A stretch of 64,000 bases of DNA from Rhodovibrio sodomensis (GTDB taxonomy: Bacteria; Pseudomonadota; Alphaproteobacteria; Kiloniellales; Rhodovibrionaceae), in NCBI RefSeq assembly GCF_016583645.1, contig NZ_NRRL01000007.1, positions 1 through 64,000 on the forward strand, given 5' to 3'. The stretch's first letter is position 1; each line of letters starts with the position of its first letter. Positions 36,394 through 43,845 of the stretch are shown here, in pieces. A model generated the notes under the pieces. That model was not told the DNA's origin. It saw only the letters and a list, made by a program, of their open reading frames with translations, and searched no databases. The translations under genes were made by a program, and so were the position numbers.

Positions 36394-36933
36394 ATGCACC
36401 TGTACCGGTTGAGGACCCTTCTCGCGACCGCCGCCGTGGCGGTGACGGTCGCCCTGCCGCTGCTGCTTGCCAGCGCGGCGCAGGCCCAGGACATCAAGAG
36501 CCTTGGCCAGTTCGAGGACTGGCGCGCCTTCACCTTCCAGGAGGACGGCAACAAGGTCTGCTACATGGCCAGTCAGCCGCAGAAGGAAGAAGGCGACTAC
36601 ACCCGGCGCGGCGAAGTCTACGCCATGGTGACCCACCGCCCGGCGCAAGGCACCCAGAACGTGGTCAGCTTCGTGATCGGCTATCCGTTCAAGGAGGACA
36701 GCCGGGTCAACGTGTCGATCGACGGCAAGGGCTTCACCTTGTTCACCCACAAGGACACCGCCTGGGCCCCGGACAAGGAAACCGACCGGGCGCTGGTGCA
36801 GGCGATGCGTGCCGGGCGCACGATGATCGTGAAGGGCGTGTCCGACAGCAACACGGAGACGACGGATACCTATTCCCTGCTCGGCTTCACGGCCGCGCAC
36901 AACACGATCAACGAAGCCTGCAACGTCGACTGA
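36394..36933 (+). CDS. Invasion associated locus B (IalB) family periplasmic protein
   Basis: This 179-residue precursor has a clear Sec signal peptide (LLATAAVAVTVALPLLLASA, cleavage after AQA, residue about 31). The IalB domain follows, with FEDWRAFTFQEDGNKVCYMA, YPFKEDSRVNVSIDGKGF and MIVKGVSDSNTETTDTYSL. Two cysteines (about residues 52 and 177) could form a disulfide. The family is named after a Bartonella invasion factor but is widespread in free-living alphaproteobacteria. The adjacency to rlmN is common in the class. Confidence 0.93.
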   Translation: MHLYRLRTLLATAAVAVTVALPLLLASAAQAQDIKSLGQFEDWRAFTFQEDGNKVCYMASQPQKEEGDYTRRGEVYAMVTHRPAQGTQNVVSFVIGYPFKEDSRVNVSIDGKGFTLFTHKDTAWAPDKETDRALVQAMRAGRTMIVKGVSDSNTETTDTYSLLGFTAAHNTINEACNVD

Positions 36934-37058
36934 AGACCGCTGCCGGCTGCGGCGCCCGACTGATCCCCCTCCTTCCAAATCGAGGAGAGGCGAGCGGTTT
37001 GCATCCCAAACCGGCGTTTTCCTTGTCCCGCCCGCTGCGCGAGGTTATCTACGCGGAC

Positions 37059-38243
37059 ATGAGCACGCAGGCGCACGAAACTGGGTTCCAGCCGCCCCGG
37101 CACGGGCCGTTCAAGGCCGGCCCGCGCACCCCGGCCGAGCGGCGGACCCCGCTGGTCGGGATGGACCGGGGTGAGCTGACGGCGTTCGTCGAGCAATTGG
37201 GCGAGCCCAAGTTCCGCGCCAAGCAACTGTACCATTGGATCCATCACCGCGGCGCCACCGACTTCGACCAGATGACCACTCTGGCGAAGGGTCTGCGCGC
37301 GCGCCTGCCCGAGGTCGCCTCGCTCGACCGGCCGATGGTCAAGGACAAGCAGGTCAGCCACGACGGCACGATCAAGTGGCTGCTGCGCCTGGCGGACCTG
37401 CAGGAGGTCGAGGCGGTGTTCATCCCGGAGGAGGACCGCGGCACGCTGTGCATCTCCTCCCAGGTCGGCTGCACCCTGACCTGCCGGTTCTGCCATACCG
37501 GCACCCAGCGCCTGGTGCGCAACCTGTCCGCCGGCGAAATGCTCGGCCAGATCATGCTGGCGCGCGACGAACTGAACGAGTGGCCGACGCCGAAGGACGG
37601 CCGGCGCCTGACCAACATCGTCCTGATGGGCATGGGCGAGCCGCTGTATAACTACGACGCGGTCGCCAAGATGATCCGCCAGGCGATGGACGGCGACGGC
37701 CTGGGCTTCTCGCGCCGGCGGATCACGCTGTCGACCAGCGGCGTGGTGCCGATGATGCAGCCGTGCGGCGAGGAGTTGGGCGTCAACTTGGCCGTCTCCC
37801 TGCACGCGGTCGACGACGCCACGCGCGACTACCTGGTGCCGCTCAACAAGAAGTATCCGCTGGACCAGCTGATGGCGGCCTGCCGGGCCTATCCGGGGCT
37901 GAACAACGCCCGCCGGATCACCTTCGAGTACGTCATGATCGATGGCGTCAACGACAGCCCGGCGGAGGCCCGCCAGCTGGTCCGCCTGCTCGACGGCATC
38001 CCGGCCAAGGTCAACCTGATCCCGTTCAACCCTTGGCCGGGCACCGAGTTCGAATGCTCCAGCCCGGAGGCGATCGAGCGGTTCTCCGACATCCTGTACG
38101 CGGCCAACCTGTCGGCCCCCGTGCGCACCCCGCGCGGGCAGGACATCATGGCCGCCTGCGGCCAGCTGCGCTCGGAAAGCCAGCGCCAGAAGAAGTCCGT
38201 GCGCGACGCCGCGGCGCCGGCCGCCGCCGAACCGGCCGGGTAG
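37059..38243 (+). CDS. rlmN: Dual-specificity RNA methyltransferase RlmN
   Basis: RlmN is a radical-SAM enzyme that methylates C2 of A2503 in 23S rRNA and A37 in some tRNAs. The 394-residue protein has the N-terminal accessory domain (FRAKQLYHWIHHRGATDFDQ), the CxxxCxxC cluster in VGCTLTCRFCHTGTQ (about residue 140), NIVLMGMGEPLYNYD, and the C-terminal VRTPRGQDIMAACGQL with the catalytic methylated-intermediate Cys. The first 30 residues and last 20 are low-complexity. The ATG at 37059 was chosen over the long upstream frame that runs through ialB. Confidence 0.96.
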   Translation: MSTQAHETGFQPPRHGPFKAGPRTPAERRTPLVGMDRGELTAFVEQLGEPKFRAKQLYHWIHHRGATDFDQMTTLAKGLRARLPEVASLDRPMVKDKQVSHDGTIKWLLRLADLQEVEAVFIPEEDRGTLCISSQVGCTLTCRFCHTGTQRLVRNLSAGEMLGQIMLARDELNEWPTPKDGRRLTNIVLMGMGEPLYNYDAVAKMIRQAMDGDGLGFSRRRITLSTSGVVPMMQPCGEELGVNLAVSLHAVDDATRDYLVPLNKKYPLDQLMAACRAYPGLNNARRITFEYVMIDGVNDSPAEARQLVRLLDGIPAKVNLIPFNPWPGTEFECSSPEAIERFSDILYAANLSAPVRTPRGQDIMAACGQLRSESQRQKKSVRDAAAPAAAEPAG

Positions 38244-38252
38244 CTGGCGCGC

Positions 38253-38582
38253 ATGCAAGCTCACGCTCAGGACGGTGGCGGCGGCACGGGTGGCATGGCC
38301 GGTGAGGGCATGGGCGGCCCGGGGCCGATGGGGCCCGGCATGGCCCCCGGCTTCAGCATCGCGGTCACGCTCGGCTTTTCGCTGCTGCTGATCTACCCGT
38401 TCTGGCGGATCTACCGCCGGGCCGGGCTCAATCCCTGGTTCAGCCTGCTGGTGCTGCTGCCCTACGTCGGTCTCCCGGCGGCCGCGGGGATCCTGGCGTT
38501 CCAGAGCTGGCCGAACGGCGAGAGCCGGCGCGCGGGCAAGGGCGTGTTCGCGCCCAAGTCTTCCGGCGGCGGGAGCGGCTGA
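38253..38582 (+). CDS. Small two-helix membrane protein, paralogue A
   Basis: This 109-residue protein has no recognised name. It has a Gly/Met/Pro-rich N-terminus (residues 8-32), a hydrophobic helix (about 33-51), the segment RIYRRAGLNPWFSLLVLLP, and a second helix (about 62-82) ending LAFQSWP. The same pattern, R-I-x3-A-G-x2-P-x3-L-x2-L-x-P ending AF-x2-WP, recurs in the next gene, so the two are paralogues. It starts 9 bp after rlmN. Probably an inner-membrane protein of unknown role. Confidence 0.75.
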   Translation: MQAHAQDGGGGTGGMAGEGMGGPGPMGPGMAPGFSIAVTLGFSLLLIYPFWRIYRRAGLNPWFSLLVLLPYVGLPAAAGILAFQSWPNGESRRAGKGVFAPKSSGGGSG

Positions 38583-38585
38583 GCC

Positions 38586-38807
38586 ATGGGTCTGGGCGGC
38601 TTCCTGTTCGAGATCGCGATCGCCGTGCTGCTGGTCTGGCTGCACGCCCGGATCGCCACCAAGGCCGGCTTCTCGCCGCTGTGGGCGCTGACCGCCCTGG
38701 TCCCGCCGGCTTATCTGGTGGCCGCCTGGTTCGCGGCGTTCATCCGCTGGCCGAAGGACGACGAGGCCCCGGCCGACGCCGCGATGGACGCGCCGGACGA
38801 AGGCTGA
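38586..38807 (+). CDS. Small two-helix membrane protein, paralogue B
   Basis: This 73-residue protein has helices at about 5-19 and 33-53 around the segment RIATKAGFSPLWALTALVP, then AAFIRWPKDDE and an acidic tail. It starts 3 bp after its paralogue and shares the A-G-x2-P and AF-x2-WP signature. Close spacing suggests that both are made together and may form a hetero-complex; this is inference. Confidence 0.72.
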   Translation: MGLGGFLFEIAIAVLLVWLHARIATKAGFSPLWALTALVPPAYLVAAWFAAFIRWPKDDEAPADAAMDAPDEG

Positions 38808-38847
38808 GCACAGCGCGTCCCCGCCGACCCCGCGCGTTCCCGGCACG

Positions 38848-38877
38848 TTGCCGCCGCGCGTGGCCGTGCGGTAAACT
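38848..38877 (+). promoter_or_regulatory. Promoter of the first nucleotidyltransferase/HEPN pair
   Basis: TTGCCG (38848-38853) and TAAACT (38872-38877) are spaced by 18 bp. Only 7 bp separate the -10 box from the ATG at 38885, so transcription would begin at or next to the start codon. No Shine-Dalgarno sequence is present. An identical arrangement precedes the second pair. Confidence 0.55.
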
Positions 38878-38884
38878 GCGGGCC

Positions 38885-39205
38885 ATGGCCGGGCTCAGCG
38901 ATCAGGACCGGGATCTCTTACGGCGCTTCGAGGCGCGCGTGCGCGACGCCCTGCCCGGGCGCGTCGAGCGCGTGGTCGCCTTCGGCTCCCGCGCCCGCGG
39001 CGATCACGCGGCGGACAGCGACCTCGACGTCGCGGTGTTCGTGCGCGGGCTGACCCGCGAGGACGACCGCGTCTTGAGCCGCGTTGCCGCCGAATTCCTG
39101 GGACACGGTGAGCCGTTCCTAAGTGCGCTCGGCTTCGACGCGGCACGCTATCACGAGACCAACTTCCTCTTGCGCAACATCCGCACCGAAGGCGTCGGCG
39201 CATGA
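38885..39205 (+). CDS. MNT-type nucleotidyltransferase, antitoxin candidate (copy 1)
   Basis: This 106-residue minimal nucleotidyltransferase has the signature GSRARGDHAADSDLD, that is GS-x10-DxD, seen in MntA-type antitoxins that AMPylate their HEPN toxin. The N-terminal helix reads MAGLSDQDRDLLRRFEARV. The product overlaps the HEPN gene by an ATGA. It is about three-quarters identical to copy 2; the first 53 residues differ at only four positions. The role as antitoxin is inferred from the family and the pairing. Confidence 0.88.
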   Translation: MAGLSDQDRDLLRRFEARVRDALPGRVERVVAFGSRARGDHAADSDLDVAVFVRGLTREDDRVLSRVAAEFLGHGEPFLSALGFDAARYHETNFLLRNIRTEGVGA

Positions 39206-39603
39206 CGCCCGAGGCTGAGCCGCACCGGCGACAGGCGCAGCGGTTCGTGCGGCAAGCGGACAAGTTCGATGCCGAGGAAGACCCGGAAGCCGTCATTCAT
39301 TACGGCTACTACGCGATCTACCACGCCGGTGTCGCAGCACTCTTGCAGGTCCATGGCACCGCCCCAAGCAAGCACGGCAAGGTGAACGACGCGATCGCGC
39401 AACTTGCCCGCAACACCGTGGGCTCGGGGCAGGAAGCGGCGATCCGGCACGCGGTGGTGCAGGCGTATAAGTTTCGCGTCCGGGCCGATTATTTGGCCGA
39501 CACGCCGATCGCGCAACGACAGGCGGACGCGCGGGAGATCCTTGCGTGTCGCGATGAGGTCCTGAAGTTCTGTCGACAGATCGTCGAAACCGCCCAGACC
39601 TAA
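39202..39603 (+). CDS. HEPN domain protein, toxin candidate (copy 1)
   Basis: This 133-residue all-helical protein has HEPN features: AVIHYGYYAIYHAGVAALLQ, HGTAPSKHGKVNDAI and AYKFRVRADYLADT. It is the partner of the upstream nucleotidyltransferase, with a 4-bp overlap. The canonical HEPN RNase motif R-x4-6-H is not visible anywhere in the protein, although the RxRADY segment stands where it would be expected. It may therefore be a non-nuclease HEPN or use another active site. Confidence 0.85.
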   Translation: MTPEAEPHRRQAQRFVRQADKFDAEEDPEAVIHYGYYAIYHAGVAALLQVHGTAPSKHGKVNDAIAQLARNTVGSGQEAAIRHAVVQAYKFRVRADYLADTPIAQRQADAREILACRDEVLKFCRQIVETAQT

Positions 39604-39604
39604 A

Positions 39605-39614
39605 CCCCCCCCCC
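39605..39614. repeat. C10 homopolymer between the two pairs
   Basis: Ten consecutive C start one base after the HEPN copy 1 stop codon (39601-39603). The tract lies 21 bp ahead of the -35 box of the second promoter. Long C runs are prone to slippage, but here no coding frame is affected. Confidence 0.9.
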
Positions 39615-39634
39615 GCCCGCCTGTTCCTGAAATG

Positions 39635-39664
39635 TTGCCGTCGGTTGTGCCGGCGCGGTAAACT
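39635..39664 (+). promoter_or_regulatory. Promoter of the second nucleotidyltransferase/HEPN pair
   Basis: TTGCCG (39635-39640), 18-bp spacer, TAAACT (39659-39664), then 7 bp to the ATG at 39672. The hexamers and both distances are identical to those of the first pair, while the spacer bases have diverged. This conservation is the main evidence that it is a real promoter. Confidence 0.6.
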
Positions 39665-39671
39665 CCGTGCC

Positions 39672-39992
39672 ATGGCCGGGCTCAGCGACCAGGACCGGGA
39701 TCTCTTGCGGCGCTTCGAGGCGCGCGTGCGCGAGGCCCTGCCCGGGCGCGTCGACCGGGTGGTCGCGTTCGGCTCCCGCGCCCGCGGCGACCACGAGGAG
39801 GACAGCGACCTCGACGTCGCGGTGTTCGTGCGCGACTACCGGTACGAGGATCGCGCTGCCGTGGTGAGGGTGGCGTCGGAGTTTTTGGGCGAGGAGCCGG
39901 TTTATCTCCAGGCGATGGCATTCGAAGCCAGCCGCTATGACGAGACCAATTTCTTTTTCCGGAACATCCGCACCGAAGGCGTTACGGCGTGA
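39672..39992 (+). CDS. MNT-type nucleotidyltransferase, antitoxin candidate (copy 2)
   Basis: This 106-residue paralogue of copy 1, the same length, has the signature GSRARGDHEEDSDLD (GS-x10-DxD). The DNA of the first half is nearly identical to copy 1 while residues about 55-95 differ substantially, then RNIRTEGV is shared at the end. The GTG start of the HEPN gene overlaps its stop. The variable middle is probably where each protein recognises its own HEPN partner. Confidence 0.88.
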   Translation: MAGLSDQDRDLLRRFEARVREALPGRVDRVVAFGSRARGDHEEDSDLDVAVFVRDYRYEDRAAVVRVASEFLGEEPVYLQAMAFEASRYDETNFFFRNIRTEGVTA

Positions 39993-40384
39993 GCGGCGAA
40001 TATCAGGCCTATCTGGACAAATCCCGGCGCTTACGAGCTGAAGCGGAAGCCATTTCTCCGACCCAGGCTCCGTCCGCCGTGATCAGCGCGTGCTACTATG
40101 CGGCTTTCCACGCCGCTATCGCCGCCTTGCTTGCGGTTCACGGGACGGCGCCAACCAAACACGGCACGGTTCACGACGCGCTGGCCAAACTTGCCAAGGC
40201 CCGGGAGCCTGAGGCCGATGCGGCAGCTATTAAGGATGCGCTTGAGCGGGCTTATGAAATGCGTATCCGCGCCGACTACGAACCCGACGCCCGGCCCGAG
40301 GAGACGCGCGTCAACGCGGAGCGTATCTCCGAACTGCGCGACACCGTGATTGCCTTCTGCGACCGGGTGATCGACGGCGGGTAA
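39989..40384 (+). CDS. HEPN domain protein, toxin candidate (copy 2)
   Basis: This 131-residue HEPN partner starts at GTG (39989) in a GTGA overlap. Shared segments with copy 1 are SAVISACYYAAFHAAIAALL, VHGTAPTKHGTVHDAL and YEMRIRADYEPDA; the rest differs widely. As in copy 1, no R-x4-6-H motif is seen, but the RxRADY Tyr is kept. Codon use is less GC-biased than in neighbouring core genes (for example CTTGCGG, TATGAAATG), fitting an acquired module. Confidence 0.85.
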   Translation: MSGEYQAYLDKSRRLRAEAEAISPTQAPSAVISACYYAAFHAAIAALLAVHGTAPTKHGTVHDALAKLAKAREPEADAAAIKDALERAYEMRIRADYEPDARPEETRVNAERISELRDTVIAFCDRVIDGG

Positions 40385-40387
40385 GGC

Positions 40388-40426
40388 CGACGCGCGACGC
40401 CCTGCCCGGGTGCGTCCGCCGCGCGC
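40388..40426 (+). pseudogene. Remnant of a third nucleotidyltransferase copy
   Basis: Four bases after the second HEPN stop, the sequence GCGACGCCCTGCCCGGGTGC and its flanks match nucleotidyltransferase copy 1 around codons 18-30 (RDALPGRVER) with few changes. No start codon, promoter or downstream catalytic motif remains. It suggests that the array once had, or gained part of, a third unit. Confidence 0.5.
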
Positions 40427-40605
40427 TGGATTTGCGCCCGCGAGCCGACGACGTTATCGCCCTGTATGCGCGGCGGCTGGATCACGAAGCCGCCCGGCGT
40501 CCAGTCTCCTTGCCCCACACCGCCTAATCCCTATACTCCGCGCGCGCCGGGCCCGCGGGTCCCAAAAGTGCGCCCGAGACACCCAAGACAAGCGCGAGAG
40601 CGGCG

Positions 40606-41814
40606 ATGAGCGACGTCAAGAAGGTCGTGCTGGCCTATTCCGGCGGCCTGGACACCTCGGTGATCCTGAAGTGGCTGCAGGAGACCTACGGCTGCGAGGT
40701 GGTGACCTTCACCGCCGACCTGGGCCAGGGCGAGGAGCTGGAGCCCGCGCGGCGCAAGGCGGAGCAGCTCGGCATCAAGCCCGAGAACATCTACGTCGAC
40801 GACCTGCGCGAGGAGTTCGTGCGCGACTTCGTCTTCCCGATGTTCCGCGCCAACGCCGTCTACGAGGGCGAATACCTGCTGGGCACCTCGATCGCCCGGC
40901 CGCTGATCGCCAAGCGCCAGATCGAGATCGCGCGCGCAACCGGGGCCGACGCCGTCTGTCACGGCGCGACCGGCAAGGGCAACGACCAGGTCCGCTTCGA
41001 GCTCGGCTACTACGCGCTCGAGCCCGGCATCAAGGTGATCGCGCCGTGGCGCGAATGGGACCTGAACTCGCGCACCAAGCTGCTCGACTTCGCGGAGAAG
41101 CACCAGATCCCGATCGCCAAGGACAACATGGGCGAGGCGCCATTTTCGGTCGACGCCAACCTTCTGCACATCTCCGCCGAGGGCAAGGTGCTGGAGGACC
41201 CCTGGGAGACCGCGCCCGAATACGTCCACACCCGCACGACCGCGCCGGAGGACGCGCCCGACCGGCCGACCCGGATCACCATCGACTTCGAGCGCGGCGA
41301 CCCGGTCGCGGTCGACGGCGACACGCTGTCGCCGGCCGACCTGCTGGCGCGGCTGAACCAGCTGGCGGGCGACAACGGCATCGGCCGGCTGGACATCGTG
41401 GAGAACCGCTTCGTCGGCATGAAGTCGCGCGGCGTCTACGAAACCCCGGGCGGCACCATCCTGCTGGCCGCCCACCGGGCGATCGAATCGCTCACCCTCG
41501 ACCGCGAGGCCGCGCACCTCAAGGACGAGCTGATGCCGCGCTACGCCACGCTGATCTACAACGGCTTCTGGTGGGCGCCGGAGCGCGAGATGCTGCAGGC
41601 CCTGATCGACCGCAGCCAGGCGCACGTCACCGGCCGCGTCCGGCTCAAGCTCTACAAGGGCAACGTGACCGTCGAGGGCCGCCGCTCCCCGGAGTCGCTG
41701 TACAGTCAGGAGCACGTCACCTTCGAGGAGGACACGGTCTACGACCAGCGCGACGCCGAGGGCTTCATCAAGCTGAACGCCCTGCGGCTGCGTCTCTCCG
41801 GCCGGCAGAAATAG
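40606..41814 (+). CDS. argG: Argininosuccinate synthase
   Basis: ArgG condenses citrulline and aspartate with ATP in arginine synthesis. The 402-residue protein has the N-type ATP pyrophosphatase loop [51 protein letters not shown] and [15 protein letters not shown]. The C-terminus has [18 protein letters not shown]. Length and start ([14 protein letters not shown]) are standard. It lies about 220 bp after the HEPN array and seems independent of it. Confidence 0.98.
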   Translation: MSDVKKVVLAYSGGLDTSVILKWLQETYGCEVVTFTADLGQGEELEPARRKAEQLGIKPENIYVDDLREEFVRDFVFPMFRANAVYEGEYLLGTSIARPLIAKRQIEIARATGADAVCHGATGKGNDQVRFELGYYALEPGIKVIAPWREWDLNSRTKLLDFAEKHQIPIAKDNMGEAPFSVDANLLHISAEGKVLEDPWETAPEYVHTRTTAPEDAPDRPTRITIDFERGDPVAVDGDTLSPADLLARLNQLAGDNGIGRLDIVENRFVGMKSRGVYETPGGTILLAAHRAIESLTLDREAAHLKDELMPRYATLIYNGFWWAPEREMLQALIDRSQAHVTGRVRLKLYKGNVTVEGRRSPESLYSQEHVTFEEDTVYDQRDAEGFIKLNALRLRLSGRQK

Positions 41815-41865
41815 CCGCCGCTAAGCGCCTGTTAACCCGCGGATGCGTACGGTTCCGGGCCGAGC

Positions 41866-42237
41866 GTGGGCCGTATAGGGAAAGCAGGAGCCGTGTGGCC
41901 GTTCAGCCCGTCCAAATCGAAAGCCGCCGATTCGGGCTCTGGCGGGTCCGCCGGCGCTTCCGGGCCGCTGGTGCGCGCGCGGATCGACCGCAAGGTCCAC
42001 CCGGTCACGCAGTTCGACCGCGCCACCGTGACGATCGACGGCGTCACCGAGGACATGGTGCCCCGCCAGCGCTTCCAGTTCGCCTTCTGCCTCGAGGTCG
42101 ACGGGGAGGAGGTCGAAGTCCCGACCCGCGGCACCGTGGTCGAGGTCAAAGGCAAGCAGGTGGTCGCGACGTACCTGGCGCCGCAGCCCTATTACCAGAA
42201 GCTGATGCGCCGCGCGCTCAGCCAGCGCGCCGCGTAA
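41866..42237 (+). CDS. Conserved-looking hypothetical protein downstream of argG
   Basis: This 123-residue (or 114-residue) protein is not assigned to a family. It has a Ser/Gly/Ala-rich leader and then a beta-rich domain (about residues 36-110): RARIDRKVHPVTQFDRATV, PRQRFQFAFCLEVDGEEVEV, and GTVVEVKGKQVVATYLAPQP ending in a basic helix (YYQKLMRRALSQRAA). The start is GTG at 41866 or GTG at 41893, neither with a well-placed ribosome site. A distant PilZ-like fold was considered but its motifs are absent. It is 51 bp past argG. Confidence 0.65.
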   Translation: MGRIGKAGAVWPFSPSKSKAADSGSGGSAGASGPLVRARIDRKVHPVTQFDRATVTIDGVTEDMVPRQRFQFAFCLEVDGEEVEVPTRGTVVEVKGKQVVATYLAPQPYYQKLMRRALSQRAA

Positions 42238-42316
42238 CCGGGCGGCCCGGGGCGCTGGCCCCGGATGCCGGGCGGCAGCCACAGGCCCGATCGAATACCG
42301 CCCGGCGCATGGCCGT

Positions 42317-43024
42317 TCAATGCGGCGGCAGCGCGCTGACCCCGATCAGCCAGGGGTGCAGGTGCATCACCGCGGCGTAGACCGCCAGGCCCGCCACCGG
42401 TCGCCACAGGCCGAGACCCTTCCAGTCCATCTTGGTGCGCCCCGCGATCAGGGCGGCGAACGGGATCAGGCTGGTGGTCAGCTGGATCGGGCCCCAGCCC
42501 GCGCCCATCTGGTGCTGGCGCTTCATGTCGATGTGCACCATGCCGCCCAGCGACAGGATCAGCATCCCGGCGAACACCACGATCGACGCCGCGTCGCCGT
42601 TGACGCACAGGTGCGACAGCGACCACAGCGCCGCGCCCCACAGGAAAGGATGCCGGGTGATGCGCAGAATCCCGGGCGCCGGGTCTTCCGGGCCCAGCTC
42701 GGCCGCGCGCTTGTCGCCGCCGACCATGGTCGGGCTGCGGGTGGTCACGCCCGAGACCACCAGCACCGCCGCGACCGGGTTCAGCACGGTGGGGATCCAG
42801 TACAGCTCGATCGGCGGGTACCAGACCGGGACCGGCGGCGCGGCGCCGTAGGCCACCACCAGCCACAACAGCGCGCCCGTCATCGCCAGCGAATAGACGG
42901 TGGTGAAGCCCTGGGCGCCGAGGAACTTGACCGCGGGATCGCGCAGCGTCTGGCTGGACAAAAGAAAGTGACCGCCCACGAAGAACACCGTGGCGGCGAA
43001 CAGGGCGTCGAGGGTTCCAAGCAT
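42317..43024 (-). CDS. NnrU family membrane protein
   Basis: This 235-residue integral membrane protein has about six or seven hydrophobic segments and the NnrU signature GILRITRHPFLWGAALWSLSHL with NGD following. Other typical pieces are FVGGHFLLSSQTLRDP at the start and HIDMKRQHQMGAGW. NnrU was described in nitric oxide reductase clusters and resembles isoprenylcysteine methyltransferase-like proteins. No denitrification genes are near, so the role here is open. It is convergent with the hypothetical gene and divergent from the DUF3253 gene. Confidence 0.9.
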   Translation of the reverse strand: MLGTLDALFAATVFFVGGHFLLSSQTLRDPAVKFLGAQGFTTVYSLAMTGALLWLVVAYGAAPPVPVWYPPIELYWIPTVLNPVAAVLVVSGVTTRSPTMVGGDKRAAELGPEDPAPGILRITRHPFLWGAALWSLSHLCVNGDAASIVVFAGMLILSLGGMVHIDMKRQHQMGAGWGPIQLTTSLIPFAALIAGRTKMDWKGLGLWRPVAGLAVYAAVMHLHPWLIGVSALPPH

Positions 43025-43230
43025 GGGTGCGGCGGGGCTTTCGCGGCTGGTGGGTCGCTCGGGCGGCGCCGCCGACGGTCGAAACCATCCACGGCCTTGC
43101 CCGCGACGTCGGGCCGGCGCCCTGTCGTCGGCGCGGATTGGTGCCGGCCTTGTGGCGCCGGGCTGAACCGTGCGACAAGCCGGGCCGCCGCCGCAAGCCC
43201 GGTAACCCCGGAACAGGACCTTTTGCCGCG

Positions 43231-43611
43231 ATGACCGAGCGCCCCGACACGCCCGCCGCCGGCGATGCCGACGGCGCCGCCGAGCCGAACCGCCCGAAGC
43301 GGACCGAGGACAGCGACCCGCTGGCGGGCGAGATCCTGCGCCTGGTCGAGCAACGCGGGCCGGGCAAGTCGATCTGCCCCAGCGAGGTCGCCCGGGCGTT
43401 CGCCGAGCAGCGGCGCAAGCCGACCGACCCGCCGGACCTATGGCGCAAGTACCTGCCGGCGGTGCGCCAGCAGGCCAAGAACCTGGCCCGCCAGGGCCGC
43501 ATCTCGATCCTGCGCCGGGGCAAGCCGGTCGACCCGACGGTCCCGGTCAAAGGCGTGGTCCGGCTGAGTTTGCCGGTGGAGATCGGTGGGCATACCGGCG
43601 GGTCTGAGTAA
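43231..43611 (+). CDS. DUF3253 family protein
   Basis: This 126-residue protein has a winged-helix-like core (about residues 32-105): LAGEILRLVEQRGPGKSICP, SEVARAFAEQ, WRKYLPAVRQQAKNLARQGR and ISILRRGKPVDP. The pattern matches DUF3253, of unknown function, plausibly nucleic-acid binding. The 30-residue N-terminus is acidic and disordered. The ATG at 43231 was chosen because the upstream frame is non-coding spacer. Confidence 0.85.
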   Translation: MTERPDTPAAGDADGAAEPNRPKRTEDSDPLAGEILRLVEQRGPGKSICPSEVARAFAEQRRKPTDPPDLWRKYLPAVRQQAKNLARQGRISILRRGKPVDPTVPVKGVVRLSLPVEIGGHTGGSE

Positions 43612-43646
43612 GCGGTGGCGGCGGCCTACGTGTCGCCACCCGTCGT

Positions 43647-43782
43647 GCGTCCTTCGACACGGCCCTTCGGGCCTGCTCAGGATGACGTCTTCGTTTTTAT
43701 CCCATGAATATTAGTCTATATTGCATGAATATTCGACGTCATCCTGAGCAGGTCGACGCAGTCGGCCGTGTCGAAGGACGCC
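43647..43782. repeat. Palindromic repeat, family C copy 2
   Basis: GCGTCCTTCGACACGGCC and CTGCTCAGGATGACGTC on the left are mirrored by GACGTCATCCTGAGCAG and GGCCGTGTCGAAGGACGC on the right. The AT-rich centre (about 43690-43735) contains ATGAATATT twice. It lies between the convergent DUF3253 and folD genes and could fold into a long cruciform or a bidirectional terminator. Confidence 0.88.
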
Positions 43783-43845
43783 CGACGGCTATAGAAGCTT
43801 GAATGCCTGCTCTAACCGGACAGCCTCATAATCCGGGCGCGCCCG

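Noticed and set aside
41866..42237. PilZ domain assignment
   Set aside because: Neither the RxxxR nor the D/NxSxxG motif is present, so the protein was left unassigned.
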